Shown piece after piece: positions 24,830 through 34,714 of a DNA stretch of 64,000 bases. Origin of the DNA: Mycolicibacterium septicum DSM 44393 (GTDB lineage: Bacteria; Actinomycetota; Actinomycetes; Mycobacteriales; Mycobacteriaceae); assembly GCF_000455325.1 (NCBI RefSeq), contig NZ_HG322951.1, positions 547,220 through 611,219 of the forward strand, in the 5' to 3' direction. A program made the position numbers and the translations under genes. Within the stretch, counting starts at the first letter, position 1, and every line of letters begins with the position of its first letter. Under the pieces are notes generated by a model, which saw only the letters and a program-made list of their open reading frames with translations, was not told where the DNA came from and did not search any database.

Positions 24830-25630
24830 GTGACGGCGCCTGCCGACGGGCTCGTCGGCTACGTACGTGGTCAAATGGAGAAGCCGCTGGCTATGGTCGG
24901 TGGCTTCTTCAAGATGACTGTGCTCACTGGAAAGGCCTTTCTCACACGGCCTTTCCAGTGGAAAGAGTTCGTGCTGCAGAGCTGGTTCCTGATCCGGGTG
25001 GCCTTCCTGCCCACGCTCGCGGTGTCGATCCCGCTGACCGTGCTCATCATCTTCACGCTCAACATCCTGTTGGCGGAGTTCGGCGCGGCTGACGTCTCGG
25101 GCGCCGGTGCGGCGCTGGGTGCGGTCACGCAGCTCGGTCCTCTGGTGACAGTGCTCGTGGTTGCCGGCGCCGGTTCGACCGCGATCTGCGCGGACCTGGG
25201 TGCCCGCACCGTGCGTGAGGAGATCGACGCGCTCGAGGTGCTGGGCATCGATCCGATCGAGCGCCTCGTCGTTCCCCGCGTGGTCGCCTCCACCTTTGTG
25301 GCCTTCATGCTCAACGGCGCGGTGATCACCATCGGTCTGGTCGGCGGCTTCTTCTTCGGCGTGTATGTCCAGAACGTCTCCGCCGGTGCCTATGTGTCCA
25401 CGCTGACCCTGCTGACCGGATTTCCCGAGGTGATGATCTCGGTCATCAAGGCCACGCTGTTCGGCCTGATCGCCGGACTCGTCGGCTGCTACCGCGGCCT
25501 GACGGTGGCCGGTGGCTCCAAGGGCGTCGGCACCGCGATGAACGAGACCCTGGTGTTGTGCGTGGTCGCATTGTTCGCAGTCAACGTCGTGCTCACCACC
25601 ATCGGTGTGCGGTTCGGAACAGGGCACTGA
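24830..25630 (+). CDS. yrbE1A: Mce1 permease subunit YrbE1A
   Basis: MlaE-type integral membrane permease of the Mce1 lipid importer, 266 residues with five to six membrane helices. The conserved cytoplasmic coupling segment is TVREEIDALEVLGIDPIERLVVPRVVAS, where the EEIDAL motif contacts the ATPase in the family. The N-terminal part has an amphipathic stretch ending FQWKEFVLQSWFLIRVAFLP. The GTG start has AGGGGGC upstream. It pairs with YrbE1B and would use the unlinked MceG ATPase, which is not in this window. Confidence 0.95.
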   Translation: MTAPADGLVGYVRGQMEKPLAMVGGFFKMTVLTGKAFLTRPFQWKEFVLQSWFLIRVAFLPTLAVSIPLTVLIIFTLNILLAEFGAADVSGAGAALGAVTQLGPLVTVLVVAGAGSTAICADLGARTVREEIDALEVLGIDPIERLVVPRVVASTFVAFMLNGAVITIGLVGGFFFGVYVQNVSAGAYVSTLTLLTGFPEVMISVIKATLFGLIAGLVGCYRGLTVAGGSKGVGTAMNETLVLCVVALFAVNVVLTTIGVRFGTGH

Positions 25631-25631
25631 C

Positions 25632-26502
25632 ATGAGTACTGCAACAGTCCTTCGGTCCCGGTTTCCCCGGGCGTTCTCGCGCACCTCAGACATCGCGGGC
25701 ACTCCGGCCCGGTTCCTCGACAGCATGGGCCACGTCGCGTGGTTCGTCGTCCAGGCCATCGGCTCGATCCCGCACGCGTTCCGCCACTACCGCCGTGAGG
25801 CTCTGCGACTCGTCGCCGAGATCGGCATGGGTACCGGCGCGATGGCCGTCATCGGCGGCACCGTCGCCATCATCGGGTTCGTCACGCTGTCGGCAGGCTC
25901 CCTGATCGCCATCCAGGGCTTCGCGTCCCTTGGCAATATCGGCGTCGAGGCCTTCACCGGCTTCTTCGCCGCCCTGGCAAACATCCGCGTCGTTGCCCCC
26001 GGTCGTCACCGGGCAGGCCCTGGCCTCCACGGTCGGTGCCGGCGCCACCGCCGAACTCGGCGCCATGCGCATCAGCGAAGAGGTCGACGCGCTGGAAGTC
26101 ATGGGGATCAGGTCGATTTCGTATCTGGTCTCCACGCGCCTCATCGCCGGGTCGATCGTCATCATCCCGTTGTACGCCGGGGCGGTCCTGCTGTCCTTCC
26201 TGTCCGCACAGTTCGTCACAACGGTCTTCTATTCGCAGTCGGTGGGTACGTATGAGCACTACTTCCATACGTTCCTGCGCGTCGACGACGTGATGTGGTC
26301 CTTCCTCCAGGTCATCGTCATGTCGATCGTGGTCATGTTGAACCACTGCTACTTCGGCTATTACGCCAGTGGCGGTGCTGTCGGTGTGGGTGAGGCAGTA
26401 GGGAGGTCGATGCGAACCTCGTTGATCGCAATCGTGATGGTGGTCCTGTTGGCTTCGTTGGCGCTCTACGGCACCGACCCCAACTTCAACCTCACGGTGT
26501 AG
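25632..26502 (+). pseudogene. yrbE1B: Mce1 permease subunit YrbE1B, frameshifted
   Basis: Second permease of the Mce1 importer. It reads in one frame from MSTATVLRSRFPRAF to ANIRVVAP, then continues in the +1 frame with VVTGQALASTVGAGATAELGAMRISEEVDALEVMGIRS to the end NFNLTV. The break is at the C5 run 25996-26000: one C fewer restores a 290-codon gene of 289 residues, the length of M. tuberculosis YrbE1B. Both halves are well conserved, including the coupling motif EEVDALEVMGI. So this is either a recent inactivating insertion or a homopolymer sequencing error. If real, the truncated product would lose the coupling motif and the C-terminal helices. Confidence 0.9.
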
Positions 26503-26506
26503 CGGC

Positions 26507-27736
26507 ATGGCCACGCCCTCAGCCCCGCACGCGCCCCTCAACAAGCCCAAGATCCCGCCGTACAAGCTGGCCGGATTGGTGCTCGCGCTCGTCACCACCT
26601 TGGTCCTCGCGCTGACGTGGATGCAGTTCCGCGGAACCTTCGAGAAGAAGACGCAGCTGACCGTGTTGTCCGGACGGGCCGGTCTGTCGATGGACCCGGG
26701 TTCGAAGGTCACCTTCAACGGTGTGCCGATCGGTCGCCTGGCTTCCGTCGACGTCGTCACCGTCGACGACAACCCCGAGGCCAAACTGACCCTGGACGTC
26801 AAGCCTCAGTACCTGAAGCTGATCCCGGAGAACGTGACCGCCGAACTGCGGGCCACGACGGTGTTCGGCAACAAGTACATCTCGTTCCTGTCGCCGGCCA
26901 ACCCGTCGGCAACGCGGCTGTCGCCCGGAACGCCGATCCGCGCCCAGGGCGTGACGACGGAGTTCAACACGCTGTTCGAGACGATCACCGCGATCTCCGA
27001 GCAGATCGACCCGATCAAGCTGAACCAGACGCTGACGGCCACCGCGCAGGCGCTCGACGGCCTGGGTGACAAGTTCGGCCAGTCGATCGTCAACGGCAAC
27101 GACATCCTGAGCGACCTCAACCCGCGCATGCCCCAGATCCGCCGCGACATCGCGGGTCTGGCCGACCTGGGCGAGGTCTACGCGAATGCCGGTCCGGACC
27201 TGTTCGACGGTCTGACCAACGCGGTCACCACCGCCCGCACGCTCAACGATCAGCGCGGCAATCTGGATCAGGCGTTGGTCGCCGCGGTCGGCTTCGGCAA
27301 CACCGGCGGCGACATCTTCGAGCGCGGCGGGCCCTATCTGGTCCGCGGCGCCCAGGACCTGCTGCCGACGTCGGCTCTGCTCGACAAGTACAGCCCGGCG
27401 CTGTTCTGCACGATCCGCAACTACCACGACGCAGGCCCGAAACTTGCCGGCGCACTTGGTGGTAACGGTTACTCGCTGCAGACCCAGTCGTTGGTGATGG
27501 GCGTGGGCAACCCGTACGTCTATCCCGACAACCTGCCGCGGGTCAACGCCAAGGGCGGGCCCGAGGGCCGGCCGGGCTGCTGGCAGCCGATCACCAAGGA
27601 CCTGTGGCCCATGCCGTACCTGGTGATGGATACCGGTGCATCGATCGCCCCGTACAACCACCTCGAGCTGGGGCAACCGCTCGTGGCCGAGTACGTGTGG
27701 GGCCGCCAAGTGGGGGAGAACACGATCAACCCATGA
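26507..27736 (+). CDS. mce1A: Mce1A, MCE-family lipid-transport protein
   Basis: Cell-envelope protein of the Mce1 complex, 409 residues. One N-terminal membrane anchor (about residues 20-40) precedes the MCE domain with GLSMDPGSKVTFNGVPIGRLASVD and the strand region ending FLSPANP. A helical domain follows, with QIDPIKLNQTLTATAQALDGLG, and a Cys-containing C-terminal region. Six such proteins (A-F) assemble a ring and tunnel that carry fatty acids across the periplasm. The ATG follows the yrbE1B stop by four bases, and its stop overlaps the mce1B start. Confidence 0.96.
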   Translation: MATPSAPHAPLNKPKIPPYKLAGLVLALVTTLVLALTWMQFRGTFEKKTQLTVLSGRAGLSMDPGSKVTFNGVPIGRLASVDVVTVDDNPEAKLTLDVKPQYLKLIPENVTAELRATTVFGNKYISFLSPANPSATRLSPGTPIRAQGVTTEFNTLFETITAISEQIDPIKLNQTLTATAQALDGLGDKFGQSIVNGNDILSDLNPRMPQIRRDIAGLADLGEVYANAGPDLFDGLTNAVTTARTLNDQRGNLDQALVAAVGFGNTGGDIFERGGPYLVRGAQDLLPTSALLDKYSPALFCTIRNYHDAGPKLAGALGGNGYSLQTQSLVMGVGNPYVYPDNLPRVNAKGGPEGRPGCWQPITKDLWPMPYLVMDTGASIAPYNHLELGQPLVAEYVWGRQVGENTINP

Positions 27737-28764
27737 GCATCAAGGGCACGATTATCAAGCTCGGCATCTTCTCACTGGTGCTGCTCACCTTCACTGCGAT
27801 CATCTTCGTGGTCTTCGGTCAGATCCGGTTCAACCGGACCGCCGAGTACTCGGCGATCTTCAAGAACGTCAGCGGTCTGCGCACGGGACAGTTCGTCCGT
27901 GCCTCCGGTGTCGAGGTCGGCAAGGTCTCGGGCGTCAAGCTGATCAACGGTGGCCAGCAGGCCGAGGTCACGTTCAACGTCGAGAAGTCACTGCCGTTGT
28001 TCGACCAGTCCACGGCCGCGATCCGCTACCAGGACCTGATCGGTAACCGCTACCTGGAGCTCAAGCGCGGCGAGAGCAACACGAAGATCCAGCCGGGCAG
28101 CACCATTCCGCTGGAACGCACCGAGCCCGCGCTCGACCTCGACGCACTCGTCGGCGGCTTCCGTCCGCTGTTCCAGTCGTTGAGCCCGGAGAAGGTCAAC
28201 ACCATCTCCAAGTCGATCATCACGATCTTCCAGGGCCAGGGCGGCACCATCAACGACATCCTGGACCAGACGGCGCAGCTCACCCAGAGCATCGCCGACC
28301 GCGACCAGGCCATCGGCGAGGTGATCAAGAACCTGAACATCGTCCTGGACACCACGGTCGCGCATCAGCAGCAGTTCGACGACACCCTCAAGAACTTCGA
28401 GACGCTGATCACCGGGCTGAAGAACCGGGCCGACCCGATCGGATCCTCGGTGGCCAACATCAGCAACGCGGCCGGCTCGCTGGCAGATCTGCTGTCGGAC
28501 AACCGTCCGCTGCTCAAGGACACGATCGGCCAGCTCGAGGTCATCCAGCAGCCGCTGATCGACCAGAAGCAGCAGCTCAACGACATCCTGGTGCAGTTCC
28601 CCCAGGCGTTGAAGATCATCGGACGTGCCGGTGGCATCTACGGTGACTTCTTCAACTTCTATGCCTGCGACCTCTCGCTGAAGCTCAACGGGTTGCAGCC
28701 AGGTGGCCCTGTCCGAACCGTCAAACTCAGTTCACAGCCGTCGGGTAGGTGCACGCCGAGATGA
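27733..28764 (+). CDS. mce1B: Mce1B, MCE-family lipid-transport protein
   Basis: 343-residue Mce1 subunit, close to the 346 of M. tuberculosis. An N-terminal membrane helix (IIKLGIFSLVLLTFTAIIFVVF) is followed by the MCE domain FKNVSGLRTGQFVRASGVEVGKVSGVKL, and then a long helical region with AQLTQSIADRDQAIGEVIKNLN and SNAAGSLADLLSDNRPLL. The start ATG overlaps the mce1A TGA (ATGA). A longer upstream in-frame extension lies inside mce1A and is not used. Confidence 0.95.
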   Translation: MSIKGTIIKLGIFSLVLLTFTAIIFVVFGQIRFNRTAEYSAIFKNVSGLRTGQFVRASGVEVGKVSGVKLINGGQQAEVTFNVEKSLPLFDQSTAAIRYQDLIGNRYLELKRGESNTKIQPGSTIPLERTEPALDLDALVGGFRPLFQSLSPEKVNTISKSIITIFQGQGGTINDILDQTAQLTQSIADRDQAIGEVIKNLNIVLDTTVAHQQQFDDTLKNFETLITGLKNRADPIGSSVANISNAAGSLADLLSDNRPLLKDTIGQLEVIQQPLIDQKQQLNDILVQFPQALKIIGRAGGIYGDFFNFYACDLSLKLNGLQPGGPVRTVKLSSQPSGRCTPR

Positions 28765-30326
28765 GGACACTGCAAGGTTCCGACCGCTTCCGCAAAGGCC
28801 TCATGGGCGTTGCGGTGGTGGCGCTGGTCATCGGCGTCGGCTCGACGCTGACGAGCGTGCCGATGCTGTTCGCGGTCCCCACGTATTACGGCCAGTTCTC
28901 CGATACCGGTGGCCTGAATGTGGGTGACAAGGTGCGCATCGCCGGTATGGATGTCGGCACGGTCAAGAGCATGGACATCAACGGCGACAAGGTCGAGATC
29001 GGCTACACCCTGGGTGGGAAGACGATCGGCACCGAGAGCCGTGCGGCGATCCGTACAGACACGATCCTGGGTCGCAAGAACATCGAGATCCAGCCGCGTG
29101 GCAGCCATACGCTGCCGCCGCGCGGGATGCTGCCGCTGGGGCAGACGACCACGCCGTACCAGATCTACGACGCGTTCCTCGATGTCACGCGCAACGCGTC
29201 GGGCTGGGACACGAATTCGGTCAAGGAATCGCTGAACGTGTTGTCGGAGACGGTCGATCAGACCTCGCCGCACCTGAGCGCCGCGCTGGACGGCGTGGCC
29301 AAGTTCTCCGAGACCATCGGCAAGCGCGACGAGGACGTCAAGAAGCTGCTGGCCAACGCCAACAAGATCGCCACGGTGCTCGGTGACCGCAGCACGCAGG
29401 TCAACCAGCTGCTGGTGAACGCCCAAACCCTGCTGGCCGCGGTCAACGAGCGCGGTCAGGCCGTCAGCATGTTGCTGGAGCGGGTGTCGTCGGTGTCGCA
29501 TCAGGTCGAAGGCCTGATCAACGACAACCCGAACCTGAACCACGTGCTCGAGCAGCTGCGTACCGTCAGCGACCTGCTCGTCGAGCGCAAGCAGGACCTG
29601 GCCGACACGCTCACCGTGGCGGGCAAGTTCATCACCTCACTGGCCGAGGCGCTGGCCTCCGGCCCGTACTTCAAGGTGATGCTGGTCAACCTGATCCCGC
29701 CGCAGATCCTGCAGCCGTTCGTCGATTCCGCGTTCAAGAAGCGCGGCATCGACCCCGAGGAGTTCTGGCGTAACGCCGGTCTGCCGTCGTCCCGCTTCCC
29801 CGATCCCAACGGTCAGCGCTTCGAGAACGGCGCCCCGCCGCCGGCACCGACGCCGCTCGAGGGCACCCCGGAGCACCCGGGACCTGCCGTCCCGCCCGGA
29901 TCGCCGTGCTCGTACACGCCGACCGCGGCCGGGATCCCGTCGCCGGGTAACCCGATGCCGTGTGCCGCGGCCACCCAGGGCCCGTTCGGGGGCCCGGAGT
30001 ACGGTCCCCCGGATCTGGCGACCTCGGCGCCGAATCCTGGCGGTATCGCGCATTCGCCAGGTGTGCCCAGCGCGGCCATCCCCGGCGACATGCCGCCGGA
30101 CCAGCCGGGTGCCCCGGTCGAATTGGCACCTGGTCCGCCCGGAGCCCGCACCGTTCCGATCGCACCGTTGCCGGTGGCGCCGGGACCCATCCCGGGGTAC
30201 GCACCGCACCCGGGGCCGCTGAATGCTCCCCCGGCACCGCCGGGACCAGGGCCGGATGCCGGGCCGGTGGGTACGCCGCCGCTCCCGGGTAATCCGCCGT
30301 TCCTTCCGCCCGGGTCGCAGGGATAG
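28761..30326 (+). CDS. mce1C: Mce1C, MCE-family lipid-transport protein
   Basis: 521-residue Mce1 subunit. A membrane anchor near residues 15-37 precedes the MCE domain FSDTGGLNVGDKVRIAGMDVGTVKSMDI, followed by a helical region, with VKKLLANANKIATVLGDRSTQVNQLL. From about residue 355 on there is a very long Pro/Gly-rich tail (repeats of PGPP, PGNPP, APPAPPGPGP), predicted to be disordered and possibly reaching through the cell wall. The start overlaps the mce1B TGA (ATGA). Confidence 0.95.
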   Translation: MRTLQGSDRFRKGLMGVAVVALVIGVGSTLTSVPMLFAVPTYYGQFSDTGGLNVGDKVRIAGMDVGTVKSMDINGDKVEIGYTLGGKTIGTESRAAIRTDTILGRKNIEIQPRGSHTLPPRGMLPLGQTTTPYQIYDAFLDVTRNASGWDTNSVKESLNVLSETVDQTSPHLSAALDGVAKFSETIGKRDEDVKKLLANANKIATVLGDRSTQVNQLLVNAQTLLAAVNERGQAVSMLLERVSSVSHQVEGLINDNPNLNHVLEQLRTVSDLLVERKQDLADTLTVAGKFITSLAEALASGPYFKVMLVNLIPPQILQPFVDSAFKKRGIDPEEFWRNAGLPSSRFPDPNGQRFENGAPPPAPTPLEGTPEHPGPAVPPGSPCSYTPTAAGIPSPGNPMPCAAATQGPFGGPEYGPPDLATSAPNPGGIAHSPGVPSAAIPGDMPPDQPGAPVELAPGPPGARTVPIAPLPVAPGPIPGYAPHPGPLNAPPAPPGPGPDAGPVGTPPLPGNPPFLPPGSQG

Positions 30327-30335
30327 GCCGCCGCT

Positions 30336-31979
30336 ATGTCAACTGTTTTCAACGTTCGAAACATCAAGTTGCCCACGGCTTCCCGGGCGACCATCATCGT
30401 CAGTGCGCTGGCGGTGGTAGCTGCCCTGGTGCTGGGTTACTTCGGCATCACCCTGTACAAGAAGATGACCAACACCACGGTCACCGCGTACTTCCCCGAG
30501 GTGCTCGCGCTGTACCCCGGTGACAAGGTCCTCATCATGGGCGTCAAGGTCGGTGCGATCGACAGCATCGAGACCGACGGCGACAAGATGAAGGTCGTCT
30601 TCCACGTCAACAACAAGTACAAGGTGCCCGAGAACGTCACGGCGTCTGTGCTGAACCCGAGCCTGGTGGCGTCGCGCGTCATCCAGCTGTCCCCGCCCTA
30701 CACCGGTGGGCCGCGGTTGCAGAACAACGCGGTGATCCCGATCGAGAACACCCAGATCCCGGTCGAGTACGACGAGTTGCGCAACCAGATCACCCGCCTG
30801 CTCGACGATCTGGGCCCGACCGCTGAACAGCCCAAGGGTCCGTTCGGCGACATCATCGAGTCCTTCGCCGACGGTTTCCAGGGCAAGGGCGATCAGCTCA
30901 ACCGCACCCTCAACGGGTTGTCGGAGGCGCTGACCACGCTCAACCAGGGCCGCGGTGACTTCTTCCAGGTGGTCAAGAGCCTGGCGTTGTTCGTCAATGC
31001 CCTGCACAAGAGTGACCAGCAGTTCGTGGCGCTCAACAACGATCTGGCGCAGTTCACCAACTCGTTCACCAACACCGACCAGGAGCTGGCGACGGCCCTG
31101 CAGGATCTCAACCGGGTGCTCAAGACCACCCGTGAGTTCCTGGACAAGAACGGCGGCGTGCTCGCTCACGACGTCAACAACTTGTCGGAGGCGACGACGG
31201 CGATCCTGCAGCCCGAGCCGCGCAATGGTCTGGAGACGGGTCTGCACGCCTACCCGAACCTGGCCGCCAACGTGCTCAACATCGTCTCGCCCAACCAGGG
31301 TGGCATCGTGGGTCTGCCGGTTCTGCCGGGTCTGACCAACTTCTCCAACCCGCTGCAGTTCGTCTGCAGTTCCATTCAGGCGGGTAGCCGGTTGGGCTAC
31401 CAGGATTCGGCCGAGCTGTGCGCGCAGTACCTCGCGCCGATCCTGGACGCGATCAAGTTCAACTTCCTGCCGTTCGGCCAGAACCTGGCCAACACCGCGA
31501 TGACGCTGCCCAAGCAGATCTCCTACTCGGATCCGCGCCTGCAGCCGCCCGGGGGATACAAGGACACCACCGTGCCGGGTATCTGGTCGCGGGACACCTT
31601 GTTCTCGCACGGCAACCACGAGCCGGGCTGGACCGTGGCGCCGGGTATGCAGGGTGTGCAGGTGCAGCCTGCCACTCAGCAGATGCTGACGCCGGAGTCG
31701 TTGTCCGAGTTGATGGGTGGCCCGGACATCGTGGCGCCGCCGGCCCCGCCGGCGTTCGGTGCTCCTCCGGGAGGCAACCTGCCCGGACCGCCGAACTCGT
31801 ACGACGAGCGCAATCCGTTGCCGCCGCCGTGGTACCCGCAGCCCGGACCGCCGCCGGCGCCCGCGCCGGGTGTGATCCCGGGTGATCCGATGTCGGGTCC
31901 CGCACCGGCAGCAGCTCCTGCACCGGGTCCGGCACCCGCCGGACCGGCGTTGCCCGCCGAGGCTGGAGGCCAGGGCTGA
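30336..31979 (+). CDS. mce1D: Mce1D, MCE-family lipid-transport protein
   Basis: 547-residue Mce1 subunit. The N-terminal helix IIVSALAVVAALVLGYFGITLY is followed by the MCE domain with FPEVLALYPGDKVLIMGVKVGAIDSIE, a helical region (SEALTTLNQGRGDFFQVVKSLALFVNAL), a Cys-bearing core, and a Pro-rich tail from about residue 455. It starts nine bases after mce1C and its TGA shares a base with the ATG of the lipoprotein gene (TGATG). The N-terminal start MSTVFNVRNIKLP is the usual Mce1D form. Confidence 0.95.
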   Translation: MSTVFNVRNIKLPTASRATIIVSALAVVAALVLGYFGITLYKKMTNTTVTAYFPEVLALYPGDKVLIMGVKVGAIDSIETDGDKMKVVFHVNNKYKVPENVTASVLNPSLVASRVIQLSPPYTGGPRLQNNAVIPIENTQIPVEYDELRNQITRLLDDLGPTAEQPKGPFGDIIESFADGFQGKGDQLNRTLNGLSEALTTLNQGRGDFFQVVKSLALFVNALHKSDQQFVALNNDLAQFTNSFTNTDQELATALQDLNRVLKTTREFLDKNGGVLAHDVNNLSEATTAILQPEPRNGLETGLHAYPNLAANVLNIVSPNQGGIVGLPVLPGLTNFSNPLQFVCSSIQAGSRLGYQDSAELCAQYLAPILDAIKFNFLPFGQNLANTAMTLPKQISYSDPRLQPPGGYKDTTVPGIWSRDTLFSHGNHEPGWTVAPGMQGVQVQPATQQMLTPESLSELMGGPDIVAPPAPPAFGAPPGGNLPGPPNSYDERNPLPPPWYPQPGPPPAPAPGVIPGDPMSGPAPAAAPAPGPAPAGPALPAEAGGQG

Positions 31980-33154
31980 TGACGACGAAGACAGGACGGA
32001 TGAAGACACGTAACTGGGGCCGCGTCGGTCGACGCGTCGCGGTGTTGTCGGCGTCCGCGCTGATCCTCACCTCGTGTGGGCAGTGGCGCGGTGTGGCCAA
32101 CGTGCCACTGCCGGGTGGGCCGGGCACCGAGTCCGGCCGCACCACGCTGTACGTGCAGATGCCGGAGACGTTGGCGCTCAACGCCAACAGCCGGGTGCGG
32201 GTGCGCGACGTGTTCGTCGGCCGGGTCCGCAAGATCGAGCTGATCAACTGGGTGCCCACGTTGACCGTCGATCTTGAGCCGGGCATCGAGCTGCCGAAGA
32301 ACACCCTGGCCAAGATCGGCCAGACCAGCTTGCTGGGTTCGCAGCACGTCGAGCTCAACCCGCCGGACAAGGCGCCGTCCAAGGAGATGCTGCGCAGCGG
32401 GGACACCATCCCGCTGGCACAGTCGTCGGCCTATCCGACGATCGAGCGGACGCTGGCCGGGATCTCCGGCATCCTGACCGGCGGTGGTATCCCGAACATC
32501 GAGACCATCCAGACCGAGGTGTTCAACATCCTCAACGGTCGCGCCGATCAGATCCGCGACTTCCTGGGCCGGCTCGACACCTTCACCGACGAGCTCAATC
32601 AGCAGCGCAACGACATCACCCGGGCGATCGATTCGACCAACCGGCTGTTGAACATCGTCGCGGCGCGCAATGACACGTTGGACCGGGTGCTCACCGAGTT
32701 CCCGCCGCTGATCCAGCACTTCGCCGACACGCGCGACCTGTTCGCCGATGCGGTGACCTCGCTGGGCCGGTTGTCCAAGGCTGCCGACGACACGTTGTCG
32801 AACAGCAACGCCAATCTGCACACCAACCTGCAGAACCTGCAGCGTCCGCTCAAGCAGCTGGCGCGCTCGGCCCCGTACCTGGTGGAAGCCCTCAAGCTGA
32901 TCCTCACGGTGCCGTTCAACATCGAGAACATCCCGAAGGCGGTGCGTGGCGACTACATCAACGTGTCGCTGACGATCGACCTGACGTTGAGCTCGGTGGA
33001 CAACGCGTTCCTGTCCGGCACCGGTGTCTCGGGCATGCTCCGGGCCCTGGAGCAGGCATGGGGCCGCGATCCGGCGACGATGATCCCGGACGTCCGGTTC
33101 ACGCCGAACCCGCACGATGCACCTGGTGGCCCGCTTGTGGAAAGGGGGGAGTGA
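31979..33154 (+). CDS. lprK: Mce1E, MCE-family lipoprotein (LprK)
   Basis: Lipoprotein subunit of the Mce1 complex, 391 residues against 390 in M. tuberculosis LprK. Signal peptide with basic n-region RNWGRVGRRV and lipobox LTSC, lipidated at Cys33 (Cys26 if the second ATG is used). The MCE domain reads LALNANSRVRVRDVFVGRVRKIEL. A helical stretch follows, with FLGRLDTFTDELNQQRNDI. It is start-stop coupled to mce1D. In Mce systems the E subunit is the one carrying the lipid anchor. Confidence 0.95.
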   Translation: MTTKTGRMKTRNWGRVGRRVAVLSASALILTSCGQWRGVANVPLPGGPGTESGRTTLYVQMPETLALNANSRVRVRDVFVGRVRKIELINWVPTLTVDLEPGIELPKNTLAKIGQTSLLGSQHVELNPPDKAPSKEMLRSGDTIPLAQSSAYPTIERTLAGISGILTGGGIPNIETIQTEVFNILNGRADQIRDFLGRLDTFTDELNQQRNDITRAIDSTNRLLNIVAARNDTLDRVLTEFPPLIQHFADTRDLFADAVTSLGRLSKAADDTLSNSNANLHTNLQNLQRPLKQLARSAPYLVEALKLILTVPFNIENIPKAVRGDYINVSLTIDLTLSSVDNAFLSGTGVSGMLRALEQAWGRDPATMIPDVRFTPNPHDAPGGPLVERGE

Positions 33155-33157
33155 GAC

Positions 33158-34714
33158 ATGTTGCTGACCCGCTTCATCAAGATGCAGCTCATCTTGTTCG
33201 CGACGCTCACGGCGATCGCTCTGGTCGTGCTGGCGCTCGTCTACCTGCGGCTGCCCACCTGGGCCGGGGTCGGGATGTACAACCTGAACGCCAACCTCCC
33301 GAATTCGGGCGGCTTGTACGCCACGGCCAACGTCACCTATCGCGGAACCACGATCGGCAAGGTCACGTCCGTCGAGCCCACCGAACAGGGCGCGCACGTG
33401 CGGATGAACATCTACGACCAGTACCGGATCCCGCTCGACGCCAGTGCCAACGTGCACTCGGTGTCGGCGGTCGGTGAGCAGTTCATCGATCTGGTGTCCG
33501 AGGGCGGCAGTACCGGGAAGTACTTCCGTGACGGGGACACCATCGAGAAGGGCACCGTCCCCGCCGAGGTGGGTCCGTCGCTGGACGCCGCACAGAAGGG
33601 CCTGGCGGCGCTGCCGAAGGAGAAGATCGCGGTCCTGCTCGACGAGACGGCCACGGCCGTCGGTGGCCTCGGGCCGTCACTGCAGCGTCTCGTCGACTCG
33701 ACCCAGGCGATCGCCAGTGACTTCAAGGACAACATCGGTCCGGTCAACGACATCGTCGAGAACTCCGGGCCGATCATCGACAGCCAGGTGAATTCGGGCG
33801 ACGCCATCTCGCGGTGGGCCAAGAACCTGAACACGCTGGCGGCGCAGAGTGCGCAGAACGATGCGGCACTGCGGAGCGGCATTCAGCAGGCGGCACCGAC
33901 AGCCGATCAGCTGAACTCGGTGTTCGGTGATGTCCAGGAGTCGTTGCCGCAGACGTTGGCGAACCTCGAGATCGTCATCGACATGCTCAAGCGCTACAAC
34001 AAGAACGTCGAGCAGGTGTTGGTGGCGCTGCCGCAGGGTGGCGCTGTTGCCCAGACCGCGACGATCTTCGCGCCCAAGGGTCTGCTGCACTTCGGCCTGG
34101 GTATCAACATGCCGCCGCCGTGCCTGACCGGGTTCCTGCCCGCGTCGGAGTGGCGTTCGCCTGCGGATACGTCGACGGCACCGCTGCCGTCGGGCCTGTA
34201 CTGCAAGATCCCCAAGGATGCGCCCAACGCGGTGCGCGGTGCGCGTAACTATCCGTGTGCCGACGTACCCGGTAAGCGGGCCGCCTCCCCGGCGGAGTGC
34301 CGCAGCGAAGAGCCCTACCAGCCGCTGGGCACCAACCCGTGGTACGGCGATCCGAACCAGATCCGTAACTGCCCGGCTCCGGCCGCGCGCTGCGATCAGC
34401 CCGTCGATCCGGGCCGGGTCATTCCCGCGCCTTCGGTGAATAATGGGATGAACCCGTTGCCGGCAAGTCAGCTTCCACCCCCGGAATCAACGGCGATGCG
34501 CAGCGACCCGCTGACCGCGCCTCGGGGTGGCAATGTGAGTTGTAGTGGACAGCAGCCGAACCCCTGCATCTACACTCCGGCAGCAGGTTCGACCGCTACC
34601 TATAGCCCATCCAGCGGCGAGGTGGTCGGTCCCGGCGGTGTGAAGTACTCCGTCACCAACTCGAATAAACCAGGAGATGACGGATGGAAGGAGATGCTGG
34701 CGCCAGCCAGCTGA
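33158..34714 (+). CDS. mce1F: Mce1F, MCE-family lipid-transport protein
   Basis: 518-residue Mce1 subunit (515 in M. tuberculosis). The N-terminal helix LILFATLTAIALVVLALVYL is followed by the MCE domain LPNSGGLYATANVTYRGTTIGKVTSVE and a helical region, then a Cys-rich C-terminal part with at least eight cysteines (for example ARNYPCADVPG, IRNCPAPAARCDQP, VSCSGQQPNPCIYTP). This could form stabilising disulfides in the periplasm. It overlaps the next gene by 31 bases. Confidence 0.95.
   Translation: MLLTRFIKMQLILFATLTAIALVVLALVYLRLPTWAGVGMYNLNANLPNSGGLYATANVTYRGTTIGKVTSVEPTEQGAHVRMNIYDQYRIPLDASANVHSVSAVGEQFIDLVSEGGSTGKYFRDGDTIEKGTVPAEVGPSLDAAQKGLAALPKEKIAVLLDETATAVGGLGPSLQRLVDSTQAIASDFKDNIGPVNDIVENSGPIIDSQVNSGDAISRWAKNLNTLAAQSAQNDAALRSGIQQAAPTADQLNSVFGDVQESLPQTLANLEIVIDMLKRYNKNVEQVLVALPQGGAVAQTATIFAPKGLLHFGLGINMPPPCLTGFLPASEWRSPADTSTAPLPSGLYCKIPKDAPNAVRGARNYPCADVPGKRAASPAECRSEEPYQPLGTNPWYGDPNQIRNCPAPAARCDQPVDPGRVIPAPSVNNGMNPLPASQLPPPESTAMRSDPLTAPRGGNVSCSGQQPNPCIYTPAAGSTATYSPSSGEVVGPGGVKYSVTNSNKPGDDGWKEMLAPAS

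Noticed and set aside
30339..33457. Several 300-590 codon minus-strand frames under mce1D, mce1E and mce1F
   Set aside because: All are antisense to conserved mce genes and rich in Arg, Gly and His without domain features.
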